DNA of 64,000 bases from Azorinus chamasolen (lineage: Eukaryota > Mollusca > Bivalvia > Cardiida > Solecurtidae): contig OY755240.1 in NCBI GenBank assembly GCA_963576725.1, forward strand, positions 57,908,633-57,972,632, in the 5' to 3' direction. Both the position numbers and the translations under genes were made by a program. Positions 10,545-24,129 of this stretch are shown piece after piece. Position 1 is the first letter of the stretch. Each line of letters opens with the position of its first letter. Below the pieces are notes generated by a model that ran no database searches, had not been told where the DNA came from, and saw only the letters and a list, made by a program, of their open reading frames with translations.

Positions 10545-11758
10545 CTGAAGATGCAACCAGACATATATTATTATTATATTAAGTTCGTTTGACAATACAC
10601 ATTTCAGACACAGTTCATTCACTGGTGATAACGCTACAAGCTTTCTACAGTCGATTTCTATACATGTTTGACAATATGTTCCGCAATTGACGATATTTAT
10701 CCTACATCTTGAGGAAAGCAGTGTTACTTCGTTTTACGTCCTAGACATATTTTATATCGTCGTCTAAGGTTTGATTTATTATCAAACATATATTAAATTT
10801 GCCATATATCAAAATAAAGCCAAATATTACCCTACACAATATATATCAATTAAAAAAGATTTTACACAAATAAAACTTTCATAAAGGATTATCAAAGTAT
10901 CGGTTCGTCATGATCGCTTTACTTAATATTGTTTTATAACTTGGTGTTTGCTTCATGACTCATTTTTGTACTTTTATAACTTCGTTGCCCTTTTCCTAAC
11001 ATGTTTCCATTATTGTAACAAAATGTCGTATAGGATCATTTGTACGTAGTTGTATCTTTCCATAGCAGGTGGTTGCCTTTAAATGTTCTCTCTCCAAATC
11101 AAGCCTAGAAAAAAATCTTATATATATTGCCATTTGTTTTATAAATAATAAGTAAAATGTTATACTTTTCCCTGATTTAAAATATAGTACCTTTTTATAT
11201 CAAGAGGAAAGTAGTGTGACTTCAGTTTACGCCCGAGATATATATGTTGACATTAGGTTGTCGTCGAAGGTTTGATTTGATACTAAACATATTAAATTAA
11301 AGTAGCCATATATTGAAAGAATGCAAAGTAATACTTTTCACAATATATATAAATCAAAAACATTTTACACACAAAACACATTAATTAATGATTATCAAAT
11401 TGTCAGTGCGTCATGATTGCCCTACTCAACATTGTCTTTAAACGTAGTTGTCCTATTCCTAACAAGTTTCCATTATTGTGACAAAATGTCGAATATGATT
11501 ATGTGTACGTAGTTGCCTATTTTGACGGTTGGCTATTGCCTAAAAATGTTCTATCCCCATATCAAGTATAGAAGCATGTCATATACATTTCCATTTGTTT
11601 TCAAGTTTGTTTGATGAAACATATGTTAAATGTTATTCTTTTCCCTGATGTGAATTACAGAATAAATCAATAATATGTTTTGTGGTGTCAATTTCAAACT
11701 AAAGCATATGCGTTAGATGAATAATCAGCGACGAAATAATTGCCTTCCCCTGACCTAC
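10545..11758. other. Intron, unit 1 (C1 to A2)
   Basis: Two diverged copies of the A-linked intron block (gtttgatttattatc near 10769 and a variant near 11270). AT-rich; no exon. Confidence 0.65.
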
Positions 11759-12019
11759 CTTCACATTTAGAATTGCCTGTAAAAGCATATCCAACATCGC
11801 ATTTGCAGCTATATGAACCATCCGTGTTGATGCATGCTGCATTCACTTGGCATGTGAAGGTGTCATCGGCACATTCATCAATATCTACTTCACACGTGTT
11901 TCCTTGCCAGCCGGTTTCGCAAATACAACTTCCATTGGTTGAATCACAATTCTTTGTAGTTTCTATGATACAGCTACAGGTTTCCCCACATTGAATTCCG
12001 TATTGCCAAGCGGAACATG
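11759..12019 (-). CDS. EGF exon C1, unit 1
   Basis: A 261-bp open exon, acceptor taatatatag, donor gtaggt. It is the most diverged amplified C exon: CGETC, IIETTKNCDSTNG and CICETGW replace CGDPC, IIGNTKSCESANG and CICKTGW of C2. The second domain is unchanged (EVDIDEC, DDTFTCQVN, NTDGSYSC). On the transcript it follows the dead B exon, whose remains start about 36 bp upstream. Confidence 0.93.
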
Positions 12020-12054
12020 CTATATATTAAGAAAAACAAACAGTTTACATTTAA

Positions 12055-12271
12055 ACACCAATACTACATTCACAACGATATGAACCGCGTTGAAGCATTC
12101 AGCATTTTCTGGACAGGCTGTTGAGTCGGTGTTACATTCATCCATGTCTTGGCCACAGGAGCTCCCATGCCAGCCGTTTTTGCACGTGCAACTTCCGTTT
12201 GTCGGATCGCATGCTTCCGTATTCACCGGGATTGTCTTCACATTCGAGACCATAGCTTCCCTCAAATCATT
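12055..12271 (-). pseudogene. Dead B exon, unit 1
   Basis: Clearly homologous to exon B but broken. The acceptor AG remains before 12271, yet the first whole codon is TGA (12269-12267) where B has TGT. Eleven bases are missing near the NPVN segment and four near the NTDGS segment. The 3' end of the exon, with the last Cys and the donor, is deleted, so the remains run directly into the intron before C1. It cannot be spliced as a normal cassette and is probably skipped. Confidence 0.9.
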
Positions 12272-12726
12272 CTTTGTGTGATAAGAATTTATATGTATAT
12301 ATTCATATCAATGGCAATCATTTTTAAATTCAAATACCATCTGGTAATAATTGATATATTTTCTGTTTGAAAAAGGGGAATTATCAAAAACTAGAAAACT
12401 GACTCAATGTGAGAGGGCCCTATAATCAAGAGCAGCTAACTTTAGACATAGTAATCTGATTCAACCAAAAACACTATAGGCTCCTTTCTCTGATCCTACG
12501 AAGCATTTGCCCTTAACATGAAACCAATATGTGAAGTTTCGCGTCACATCAAAAGTGTTGATGGACGGACAAACAGACAGACAAGCAATATGATTCCTTA
12601 AGAGCTCCTGTATTTTCAATGCAGGGCTCTAATCATCAATTAACACATTGTGTTGAGGACATATTAATACTCAAAAATCTGATAAAGGCAACACTGGTGG
12701 TATATTTTTTGCGTATCAGAACCTAC
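12272..12726. other. Intron, unit 1 (A3 to dead B)
   Basis: A normal A/B-type intron of about 455 bp with a gatggacggacaaacagacagaca tract near 12550. No coding sequence. Confidence 0.6.
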
Positions 12727-12984
12727 CTTCACAAGTATTGTTGTCTGTCTGATGGTAACCGATTTCACACTGGCATGTGTAGGATCCATCTGTGTTGATA
12801 CACATCGCATTTCCCTGACAAATTATGCCAGCACCACATTCATCAATATCTACGTCACAAATTTGTCCTTGCCATCCGATGGTACAAGTACAAGTGCCAT
12901 CAACAGGATTACATACTTCAGTATTGTCTAATAAACAGCTGCAATCAAGCTCGCACTCAATTCCATACTTCCATTTCGAGCATT
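12727..12984 (-). CDS. EGF exon A3, unit 1
   Basis: A 258-bp open exon, acceptor tcttcag, donor gtaggt. It is a distinct A subtype: CSKWKYGIECELDC, CTIGWQGQIC and DVDIDEC with CGAGIICQGNAMCIN. All 14 Cys and the NTDGSYTC loop are kept. It is the 5'-most exon of the unit on the transcript. Confidence 0.93.
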
Positions 12985-14157
12985 CTGAAGATGCAACCAA
13001 ACACATAACATTCTAATTTTAAGTTCGTTTGACAATATATATTTCAGACACAGTTCATTTACTGGTGATAACGCTACATGTTTACGCTTTCTACAGTCGA
13101 TTTCTATACACGCTTGACAATATGTTCCGCAATTGACGATATTTATCCTACATCTTGAGGAAAGCAGTGTTACTTCGTTTTACGTCCTAGACATATTTTA
13201 TATCGTCGTCTATGGTTTAATTTATTATCAAACATATATGACATTTGCCATATATCATAATAAAGCAAAATATTACTTTTCACAATATATATATCAATTA
13301 TAAAACATTTTACACACATAAAACTTTCATGAAGAATTGTCAAGGTATCGTTTCGTCATGATCGCTTGGCTTAGTATTGTCTTATAACGTCGTTGCCCTC
13401 TTTTTTCCTAATATGTTTCCATTATGGTAACACAATGTATATTATCATGTGTACGTATCTTTCCATAGCAGGTTTTTGCCTTTAAATGTTCTATCTTCAA
13501 ATCAAGCCTAGAAATACATCATATATATTGCCATTTGTTTTATGAATAATATGTAAAATGTTATTTTTCCCCTGGTCTGAATTACAGTATATTTATTATA
13601 TTTATAGAGGAAAGCAGTGTGACTTCAGTTTACGTCCGAGATATATATGTTGACTTTAGGTTGTCGTCGATGGTTTGATTTGTTATTAAACATATTAAAT
13701 TAAAGTAGCCATATATTGAAAGAATGCAAACTAATCCTTGTCACAATATGAATCATTCAAAAACATTTTACACACAAAAAACACATTAATTAATGATTAT
13801 CAAATTGTCAGTTCATCATGATTGCCCTACTTAATATTGTCTTATAACGTAGTTGTCCTACTCCTAACATATTTCCATTATTGTGACAAAATGTTGAATA
13901 TGATCATTTATACGTAGGTGTAGCTTTCCATTGTAGATGTTTGCCTTCAAATGTTCAACATGTATATCCATATCAAGCATAGAAATATGTCATATACATT
14001 TCCATTTGTTTTCCAGTTTTTTGTTATGAATAATATGTAAAAAGTTATTCTTTTCCCTGATGTGAATTACAGAATAAATCAATAATATGTTTTGTGGCGT
14101 CAATTTTAGAAATAAAGAATATACTTTAGATGAAATAATTGCCTTTCCCTGACCTAC
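12985..14157. other. Intron, unit 1/unit 2 boundary
   Basis: Two A-linked intron blocks (about 13020-13510 and 13600-13990). The unit 1/unit 2 junction falls at about 14136, inside this intron close to the C2 donor, so no exon is disturbed. Confidence 0.65.
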
Positions 14158-14418
14158 CTTCACATTTAGAATTGCCTGTAAAAGCATATCCAACATCGCA
14201 TTTGCAGCTATATGAACCATCCGTGTTGATGCATGCTGCATTCACTTGGCATGTGAAGGTGTCATCGGCACATTCATCAATATCTACTTCACATGTGTTT
14301 CCTTGCCAGCCGGTTTTGCAAATACAACTTCCATTGGCTGAATCACAACTTTTTGTATTTCCTATGATACAGCTACAGGGATCCCCACATTGAATTCCGT
14401 ATTGCCAAGCGGAACATG
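14158..14418 (-). CDS. EGF exon C2, unit 2
   Basis: A 261-bp open exon with the same borders as unit 1 C2. It reads KSCDSANG (Asp) where unit 1 has Glu. The domain content is an eight-Cys EGF plus a calcium-binding EGF, intact. Confidence 0.93.
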
Positions 14419-14589
14419 CTATATATTAAGAAAAACAAACAGTTTACATTTAGCATAGTTTTTTAAACAGTTACTAAGAAGGACCTTGTAATTTATGCGC
14501 TAATGTATAATAATCGTTATATTATTAGAATCATTTACCATTAATAAAACGATTAGATGTTCCTTAGAAAGCTAAAACGTAATTCAAAA

Positions 14590-15952
14590 TGAACTAGAGG
14601 TTTGTTTATGACACAAAAACAGATGTCCCCCCCTCCAAACCTCTTTCCCATTCACAAGTGTAATGTCTGTAACTCCGAACTTATCAGGGTCTTATTTTTA
14701 AGTCATCAGGGGCAATAACTCCAACATTGTCAGGGGGGGGACAATTCAAAAGCTCCAGGTACATAAAGCACATGATAGTCAACATTCTTGTGAAGTTTGG
14801 TGACTCTAGTGCTAGTGATTTCAGAGATACATGTGACACAAAGTAAAGTTTCTCCTATTTTAAGTCATAAGGGGCAGTAACATCAAAGTTATCAGGAGGA
14901 GACAATTAAAAAATCCAGATGCACAACAACTTAGCTGGTGAACATTCCTGTGAAGTTTGGTGACTCTAAGCCCTACTGGTTTCAGAGATACATGCAGCGC
15001 AAAGTTTCTCTAATTTTAAGTTATCATATCAGGGGCAGTAACTCAAGAATTATCAGCGGGAGACGATTAAAAAAACAGGTGCACAACACCTCATACTGTT
15101 CAAGATTCCTGTGAAGTTTGGTGCCTCTAGCCCTAGTGGTTTTAAAGATATGCATCACACAAAGTTTTTTCAATCTTAAGTTATCATATCAGGGGCAATA
15201 ACTCCAAAGTTATTAAGAGGAGACAATTCAAAATCCCAGATGCACAACAACTCATGCTGGTCAACATTCCTTTGAAGTTTGGTGACTCTAGCCCAATGGT
15301 TTCAGAGATATGCACGACACTAAGCAAAGTTTGTCTAATTTTAAGTCATCAGGGGCAGTAACTCCAAAGTTAACAGGGGGAGACATTTCACAAAACCAAA
15401 CAGCAAAACAACTCATGCTAGTGAACAATCCTGTGAAGTTTAGTGACTCTAGCCCTACTGATTACAGAGATACGCGCGACACAAAGTTTGTATAAATTTA
15501 AGTATTTATATCAGGAACAATAACTAAAGAATTATCAGGGGGAGAAAATTCATAAACCATAGGTGCACAACAACTCATGCTGGTGAACATTCCTGTGAAG
15601 TTTGGTGACTCTAGTACCAGCTGTTTCAGAGATACGCGCGACACAAAGTTTTTTTAATTTTAAGTCATCAGGGGCAATAACTCCGAAGTTATCAGGGGAG
15701 ACAATCCAAAAAACCCACGTGCACAACAACTCATGCTGGTAAACATGCCTGTGAAGTTTGGTGACTCTAACCCAACTGGTTTTAGAGATACGCGCGACAC
15801 AAGTTTGTGACGGACAGATAAACAGACAGATAGACAGACAGACATACAGACAGACATACAGACAGACAGACAGACGGACGGACGGACGGACGGACGAACA
15901 GACAGGCACCTCTGGCAAAAACAATATATCTCCCCATAAATGGGGGAGACAT
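14590..15952 (+). mobile_element. Pearl-like element, unit 2
   Basis: Same seven core repeats as in unit 1. The GACG run is only six units (15874-15897), the C run near 14627 is 7 and the G run near 14734 is 8. The terminal hairpin lies at about 15928-15950. Confidence 0.75.
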
Positions 15953-16323
15953 AATAATAAGCGTTTATGGATTCTGAATACAAAGATTGCCGTTCGGTTT
16001 CCAGGAATACATGTCAAAACTTGAGCAAAGCTTGAGAAACATAGGTAGCACGATGTGAAAGTTCAATTACACGTGGAATCAACTATATCATAGTCAATTT
16101 AAATCATTTATAAGTGAACCATATACACTCCGACAACGCATAGCAGCTAAACGGAACAGTAAACGATTTTGTATCACAACGGAATGATGGCACGGCCGAA
16201 ACGCGATATTGCTATGCATCTATAAACATATTAGCTAATTAAATTTTAAAATTAAGGAGATGCATATTATAACATTAAATTAAGTAATTGTACATTGTTC
16301 CTTCATTTTTGTACAGGACATAC

Positions 16324-16584
16324 CTTCACAATTATTTTCATCAGTCATTGTATAACCAATACTACATTCGCAACGATATGAACCGTCCGTGTTGAAGCAT
16401 TCAGCATTTTCCGGACAGGGTGCTGAGTCCGTGTTACATTCATCCATGTCTTGGTCACAGGAACTCCCGTGCCAGCCGTTTTTGCACGTACAACTTCCGT
16501 TAGTGGGATCGCATGCTTCCGTATTCACCGGATTGCAAGTACAATTGTCTTCACATTTGAAACCATAACGTCCCTCCAAACATT
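16324..16584 (-). CDS. EGF exon B, unit 2
   Basis: A 261-bp open exon with the same protein as unit 1 B, including KCEDNC. Acceptor tcacacacag, donor gtatgt. Confidence 0.94.
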
Positions 16585-17039
16585 CTGTGTGTGATAAAAA
16601 ATTATATGTATATATTCATATCAGTGGCAATCACTTTTAAATTCAAATATCATCCGGTAATAATGTATATAATTTCTGTTTGTAAAAAGGGAATTATTAA
16701 AAAACTAAAAACCTGACTCAATGTGAGAGGGCCCTATAATCAGGGGCAGGTAACTTTAGACATAGTGATCTGATTAAACAAAAACACGTTAAGCTCCTTT
16801 CTCTGATCGTACGAAGCATATACCCTTAACATAAAACCAATATGTGAAGTATCGCGTTACATCAAAAGTGTTGACGGACGGACAAACAGACAGACAAGGA
16901 ATATGATTCATTTAGGGCTTCTGTATTTTCAATGTATGACTCTAATCATCAATTTACAAATTGTGTTGAGAACATATTAATACTCACAATTCTGATAATG
17001 GCAACACTGGTGGTATAGTTTTCGCGTTTCAGAACCTAC

Positions 17040-17297
17040 CTTCACAAGTATTGATGTTTGTTTCATGGTAACCGATTTCACACTGGCAAGTGTAGGATCC
17101 ATCTGTGTTTAAACACCACGCATTTTCCTGACAAATTATGTCAGCACCACACTCATCAATATCTGCATCACAGATTTGTCCTTGCCATCCGACTTTACAA
17201 GTACAGGTTCCTTCTACCGGATTACATACTTCAGTATTGTCTACTAAACAGCTGCATTCATGTTCGCACTCAATTCCATACTTCCATTCCGAGCATT
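17040..17297 (-). CDS. EGF exon A1, unit 2
   Basis: A 258-bp open exon identical in borders to unit 1 A1. The last loop reads TNINT, as in unit 3. Confidence 0.94.
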
Positions 17298-17828
17298 CTG
17301 AAGATGCAACCAAACACATAACATTCTAATATCAAATGCGTTTGACAATACACATTTCAGACACAGTTCATTCACTGGTGATAACGCTACATGTTTACGC
17401 TTAATACAGTCAATTTCGATACACGTTTGACAATATGTTCCGCAATTGACAATATCTATCCTACATCTTGAGGAAAGCAGTGTTACTTCGTTCTACGTCC
17501 TAGATATATTTTATATCGTCGTCTAAGGTTTGATTTATTATCAAACACATATAAAAATTGCCATACTCTGGTCTTGCGAAGTATATGCTCTTAACATGAA
17601 ACCAATATGTGAAATATCGCGTCACATCAAACGTGTAGACGCACGGACAAACAGACAGATAGACAGACAGAAAGACAGACAGACAAGCAATATAATTCCT
17701 TTAGGGCTCCTGTATTTTCAATGCAGGGTCCTAATCATCACTTAACACATTGTGTTGAGGACACATTAACACTCACATATCTGATAAAAGCAACACTGGT
17801 GGTATAGTTTTCGCGTTTCAGAACATAC

Positions 17829-18086
17829 CTTCACAAGTATTGCTGTGTGTCTGATGGTAACCGATTTCACACTGGCAAGTGTAGGATCCATCTGTATTTA
17901 AACACCTAGCATTTTCCTGACAAATTATATCAGCACCACATTCATCAATATCTGCATCACAGATTTGTCCTTGCCATCCTACTTTACAAGTACAGGTTCC
18001 ATCTACCGGATTACATACATCAGTATTGTCTAGTAAACAGCTGCATTCATGTTCGCACTCAATTCCATACTTCCATTCCAAGCATT
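17829..18086 (-). CDS. EGF exon A2, unit 2
   Basis: A 258-bp open exon with donor gtatgt and start CLEW, as in unit 1, marking units 1 and 2 as closer to each other at this site. Confidence 0.93.
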
Positions 18087-19300
18087 CTGAAGATGCAACC
18101 AGACATATATTATTATTATATTAAGTTCGTTTGACAATACACATTTCAGACACAGTTCATTCACTGGTGATAACGCTACAAGCTTTCTACAGTCGATTTC
18201 TATACATGTTTGACAATATGTTCCGCAATTGACGATATTTATCCTACATCTTGAGGAAAGCAGTGTTACTTCGTTTTACGTCCTAGACATATTTTATATC
18301 GTCGTCTAAGGTTTGATTTATTATCAAACATATATTAAATTTGCCATATATCAAAATAAAGCCAAATATTACCCTACACAATATATATCAATTAAAAAAG
18401 ATTTTACACAAATAAAACTTTCATAAAGGATTATCAAAGTATCGGTTCGTCATGATCGCTTTACTTAATATTGTTTTATAACTTGGTGTTTGCTTCATGA
18501 CTCATTTTTGTACTTTTATAACTTCGTTGCCCTTTTCCTAACATGTTTCCATTATTGTAACAAAATGTCGTATAGGATCATTTGTACGTAGTTGTATCTT
18601 TCCATAGCAGGTGGTTGCCTTTAAATGTTCTCTCTCCAAATCAAGCCTAGAAAAAAATCTTATATATATTGCCATTTGTTTTATAAATAATAAGTAAAAT
18701 GTTATACTTTTCCCTGATTTAAAATATAGTACCTTTTTATATCAAGAGGAAAGTAGTGTGACTTCAGTTTACGCCCGAGATATATATGTTGACATTAGGT
18801 TGTCGTCGAAGGTTTGATTTGATACTAAACATATTAAATTAAAGTAGCCATATATTGAAAGAATGCAAAGTAATACTTTTCACAATATATATAAATCAAA
18901 AACATTTTACACACAAAACACATTAATTAATGATTATCAAATTGTCAGTGCGTCATGATTGCCCTACTCAACATTGTCTTTAAACGTAGTTGTCCTATTC
19001 CTAACAAGTTTCCATTATTGTGACAAAATGTCGAATATGATTATGTGTACGTAGTTGCCTATTTTGACGGTTGGCTATTGCCTAAAAATGTTCTATCCCC
19101 ATATCAAGTATAGAAGCATGTCATATACATTTCCATTTGTTTTCAAGTTTGTTTGATGAAACATATGTTAAATGTTATTCTTTTCCCTGATGTGAATTAC
19201 AGAATAAATCAATAATATGTTTTGTGGTGTCAATTTCAAACTAAAGCATATGCGTTAGATGAATAATCAGCGACGAAATAATTGCCTTCCCCTGACCTAC

Positions 19301-19561
19301 CTTCACATTTAGAATTGCCTGTAAAAGCATATCCAACATCGCATTTGCAGCTATATGAACCATCCGTGTTGATGCATGCTGCATTCACTTGGCATGTGAA
19401 GGTGTCATCGGCACATTCATCAATATCTACTTCACACGTGTTTCCTTGCCAGCCGGTTTCGCAAATACAACTTCCATTGGTTGAATCACAATTCTTTGTA
19501 GTTTCTATGATACAGCTACAGGTTTCCCCACATTGAATTCCGTATTGCCAAGCGGAACATG
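19301..19561 (-). CDS. EGF exon C1, unit 2
   Basis: A 261-bp open exon with the same derived residues as unit 1 C1 (CGETC, CICETGW). Flanks and borders are unchanged. Confidence 0.93.
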
Positions 19562-19596
19562 CTATATATTAAGAAAAACAAACAGTTTACATTTAA

Positions 19597-19813
19597 ACAC
19601 CAATACTACATTCACAACGATATGAACCGCGTTGAAGCATTCAGCATTTTCTGGACAGGCTGTTGAGTCGGTGTTACATTCATCCATGTCTTGGCCACAG
19701 GAGCTCCCATGCCAGCCGTTTTTGCACGTGCAACTTCCGTTTGTCGGATCGCATGCTTCCGTATTCACCGGGATTGTCTTCACATTCGAGACCATAGCTT
19801 CCCTCAAATCATT
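19597..19813 (-). pseudogene. Dead B exon, unit 2
   Basis: It carries every lesion of the unit 1 copy: TGA as first codon, the 11-base and 4-base losses, and the missing donor end. The exon died before the units were amplified. Confidence 0.9.
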
Positions 19814-20268
19814 CTTTGTGTGATAAGAATTTATATGTATATATTCATATCAATGGCAATCATTTTTAAATTCAAATACCATCTGGTAATAATTGATATA
19901 TTTTCTGTTTGAAAAAGGGGAATTATCAAAAACTAGAAAACTGACTCAATGTGAGAGGGCCCTATAATCAAGAGCAGCTAACTTTAGACATAGTAATCTG
20001 ATTCAACCAAAAACACTATAGGCTCCTTTCTCTGATCCTACGAAGCATTTGCCCTTAACATGAAACCAATATGTGAAGTTTCGCGTCACATCAAAAGTGT
20101 TGATGGACGGACAAACAGACAGACAAGCAATATGATTCCTTAAGAGCTCCTGTATTTTCAATGCAGGGCTCTAATCATCAATTAACACATTGTGTTGAGG
20201 ACATATTAATACTCAAAAATCTGATAAAGGCAATACTGGTGGTATATTTTTTGCGTATCAGAACCTAC

Positions 20269-20526
20269 CTTCACAAGTATTGTTGTCTGTCTGATGGTAA
20301 CCGATTTCACACTGGCATGTGTAGGATCCATCTGTGTTGATACACATCGCATTTCCCTGACAAATTATGCCAGCACCACATTCATCAATATCTACGTCAC
20401 AAATTTGTCCTTGCCATCCGATGGTACAAGTACAAGTGCCATCAACAGGATTACATACTTCAGTATTGTCTAATAAACAGCTGCAATCAAGCTCGCACTC
20501 AATTCCATACTTCCATTTCGAGCATT
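20269..20526 (-). CDS. EGF exon A3, unit 2
   Basis: A 258-bp open exon of the A3 subtype (CSKW, CTIGW, QGNAMC) with the same borders as unit 1. Confidence 0.93.
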
Positions 20527-21699
20527 CTGAAGATGCAACCAAACACATAACATTCTAATTTTAAGTTCGTTTGACAATATATATTTCAGACACAGTTCAT
20601 TTACTGGTGATAACGCTACATGTTTACGCTTTCTACAGTCGATTTCTATACACGCTTGACAATATGTTCCGCAATTGACGATATTTATCCTACATCTTGA
20701 GGAAAGCAGTGTTACTTCGTTTTACGTCCTAGACATATTTTATATCGTCGTCTATGGTTTAATTTATTATCAAACATATATGACATTTGCCATATATCAT
20801 AATAAAGCAAAATATTACTTTTCACAATATATATATCAATTATAAAACATTTTACACACATAAAACTTTCATGAAGAATTGTCAAGGTATCGTTTCGTCA
20901 TGATCGCTTGGCTTAGTATTGTCTTATAACGTCGTTGCCCTCTTTTTTCCTAATATGTTTCCATTATGGTAACACAATGTATATTATCATGTGTACGTAT
21001 CTTTCCATAGCAGGTTTTTGCCTTTAAATGTTCTATCTTCAAATCAAGCCTAGAAATACATCATATATATTGCCATTTGTTTTATGAATAATATGTAAAA
21101 TGTTATTTTTCCCCTGGTCTGAATTACAGTATATTTATTATATTTATAGAGGAAAGCAGTGTGACTTCAGTTTACGTCCGAGATATATATGTTGACTTTA
21201 GGTTGTCGTCGATGGTTTGATTTGTTATTAAACATATTAAATTAAAGTAGCCATATATTGAAAGAATGCAAACTAATCCTTGTCACAATATGAATCATTC
21301 AAAAACATTTTACACACAAAAAACACATTAATTAATGATTATCAAATTGTCAGTTCATCATGATTGCCCTACTTAATATTGTCTTATAACGTAGTTGTCC
21401 TACTCCTAACATATTTCCATTATTGTGACAAAATGTTGAATATGATCATTTATACGTAGGTGTAGCTTTCCATTGTAGATGTTTGCCTTCAAATGTTCAA
21501 CATGTATATCCATATCAAGCATAAAAATATGTCATATACATTTCCATTTGTTTTCCAGTTTTTTGTTATGAATAATATGTAAAAAGTTATTCTTTTCCCT
21601 GATGTGAATTACAGAATAAATCAATAATATGTTTTGTGGCGTCAATTTTAGAAATAAAGAATATACTTTAGATGAAATAATTGCCTTTCCCTGACCTAC

Positions 21700-21960
21700 C
21701 TTCACATTTAGAATTGCCTGTAAAAGCATATCCAACATCGCATTTGCAGCTATATGAACCATCCGTGTTGATGCATGCTGCATTCACTTGGCATGTGAAG
21801 GTGTCATCGGCACATTCATCAATATCTACTTCACATGTGTTTCCTTGCCAGCCGGTTTTGCAAATACAACTTCCATTGGCTGAATCACAACTTTTTGTAT
21901 TTCCTATGATACAGCTACAGGGATCCCCACATTGAATTCCGTATTGCCAAGCGGAACATG
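21700..21960 (-). CDS. EGF exon C2, unit 3
   Basis: A 261-bp open exon with the same Asp-containing protein as unit 2 C2. Confidence 0.93.
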
Positions 21961-22149
21961 CTATATATTAAGAAAAACAAACAGTTTACATTTAGCATAG
22001 TTTTTTAAACAGTTACTAAGAAGGACCTTGTAATTTATGCGCTAATGTATAATAATCGTTATATTATTAGAATCATTTACCATTAATAAAACGATTAGAT
22101 GTTCCTTAGAAAGCTAAAACGTAATTCAAAATGAACTAGAGGTTTGTTT

Positions 22150-23497
22150 ATGACACAAAAACAGATGTCCCCCCCCTCCAAACCTCTTTCCCATTCACAA
22201 GTGTAATGTCTGTAACTCCGAACTTATCAGGGTCTTATTTTAAGTCATCAGGGGCAATAACTCCAACATTGTCAGGGGGGGACAATTCAAAAGCTCCAGG
22301 TACATAAAGCACATGATAGTCAACATTCTTGTGAAGTTTGGTGACTCTAGTGCTAGTGATTTCAGAGATACATGTGACACAAAGTAAAGTTTCTCCTATT
22401 TTAAGTCATAAGGGGCAGTAACATCAAAGTTATCAGGAGGAGACAATTAAAAAATCCAGATGCACAACAACTTAGCTGGTGAACATTCCTGTGAAGTTTG
22501 GTGACTCTAAGCCCTACTGGTTTCAGAGATACATGCAGCGCAAAGTTTCTCTAATTTTAAGTTATCATATCAGGGGCAGTAACTCAAGAATTATCAGCGG
22601 GAGACGATTAAAAAAACAGGTGCACAACACCTCATACTGTTCAAGATTCCTGTGAAGTTTGGTGCCTCTAGCCCTAGTGGTTTTAAAGATATGCATCACA
22701 CAAAGTTTTTTCAATCTTAAGTTATCATATCAGGGGCAATAACTCCAAAGTTATTAAGAGGAGACAATTCAAAATCCCAGATGCACAACAACTCATGCTG
22801 GTCAACATTCCTTTGAAGTTTGGTGACTCTAGCCCAATGGTTTCAGAGATATGCACGACACTAAGCAAAGTTTGTCTAATTTTAAGTCATCAGGGGCAGT
22901 AACTCCAAAGTTAACAGGGGGAGACATTTCACAAAACCAAACAGCAAAACAACTCATGCTAGTGAACAATCCTGTGAAGTTTAGTGACTCTAGCCCTACT
23001 GATTACAGAGATACGCGCGACACAAAGTTTGTATAAATTTAAGTATTTATATCAGGAACAATAACTAAAGAATTATCAGGGGGAGAAAATTCATAAACCA
23101 TAGGTGCACAACAACTCATGCTGGTGAACATTCCTGTGAAGTTTGGTGACTCTAGTACCAGCTGTTTCAGAGATACGCGCGACACAAAGTTTTTTTAATT
23201 TTAAGTCATCAGGGGCAATAACTCCGAAGTTATCAGGGGAGACAATCCAAAAAACCCACGTGCACAACAACTCATGCTGGTAAACATGCCTGTGAAGTTT
23301 GGTGACTCTAACCCAACTGGTTTTAGAGATACGCGCGACACAAGTTTGTGACGGACAGATAAACAGACAGATAGACAGACAGACATACAGACAGACATAC
23401 AGACAGACAGACAGACGGACGGACGGACGGACGGACGGACGAACAGACAGGCACCTCTGGCAAAAACAATATATCTCCCCATAAATGGGGGAGACAT
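22150..23497 (+). mobile_element. Pearl-like element, unit 3
   Basis: Same layout as in units 1 and 2. It has seven GACG units (about 23415-23442), a C run of 8 and a G run of 7. Terminal hairpin at about 23472-23494. Confidence 0.75.
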
Positions 23498-23868
23498 AAT
23501 AATAAGCGTTTATGGGTTCTGAATACAAAGATTGCCGTTCGGTTTCCAGGAATACATGTCAAAACTTGAGCAAAGCTTGAGAAACATAGGTAGCACGATG
23601 TGAAAGTTCAATTACACGTGGAATCAACTATATCATAGTCAATTTAAATCATTTATAAGTGAACCATATACACTCCGACAACGCATAGCAGCTAAACGGA
23701 ACAGTAAACGATTTTGTATCACAACGGAATGATGGCACGGCCGAAACGCGATATTGCTATGCATCTATAAACATATTAGCTAATTAAATTTTAAAATTAA
23801 GGAGATGCATATTATAACATTAAATTAAGTAATTGTACATTGTTCCTTCATTTTTGTACAGGACATAC

Positions 23869-24129
23869 CTTCACAATTATTTTCATCAGTCATTGTATAA
23901 CCAATACTACATTCGCAACGATATGAACCGTCCGTGTTGAAGCATTCAGCATTTTCCGGACAGGGTGCTGAGTCCGTGTTACATTCATCCATGTCTTGGT
24001 CACAGGAACTCCCGTGCCAGCCGTTTTTGCACGTACAACTTCCGTTAGTGGGATCGCATGCTTCCGTATTCACCGGATTGCAAGTACAATTGTCTGCACA
24101 TTTGAAACCATAACGTCCCTCCAAACATT
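23869..24129 (-). CDS. EGF exon B, unit 3
   Basis: A 261-bp open exon. One coding change sets it apart: KCADNC (Ala) where the other B exons have KCEDNC. Cysteines and borders are intact. Confidence 0.93.

Larger units (their letters stand above)
6569..14136 (-). repeat. Tandem EGF unit, copy 1 (~7.57 kb)
   Basis: The left limit is set where identity with copy 2 begins (aattgcctttccctgacc at 6569 and 14137). The unit carries C2, a pearl-like element, B, A1, A2, C1, dead B and A3. Offset to copy 2 is 7,542 bp for most of its length. The extra 26 bp lie in the microsatellite and in C and G runs of the pearl-like element. Confidence 0.9.
14137..21678 (-). repeat. Tandem EGF unit, copy 2 (7,542 bp)
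   Basis: It has the same exon order as copy 1 and is nearly base-for-base identical outside homopolymer and microsatellite tracts. All exon borders are displaced by exactly 7,542 bp from copy 1 from exon B onward. Confidence 0.92.
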
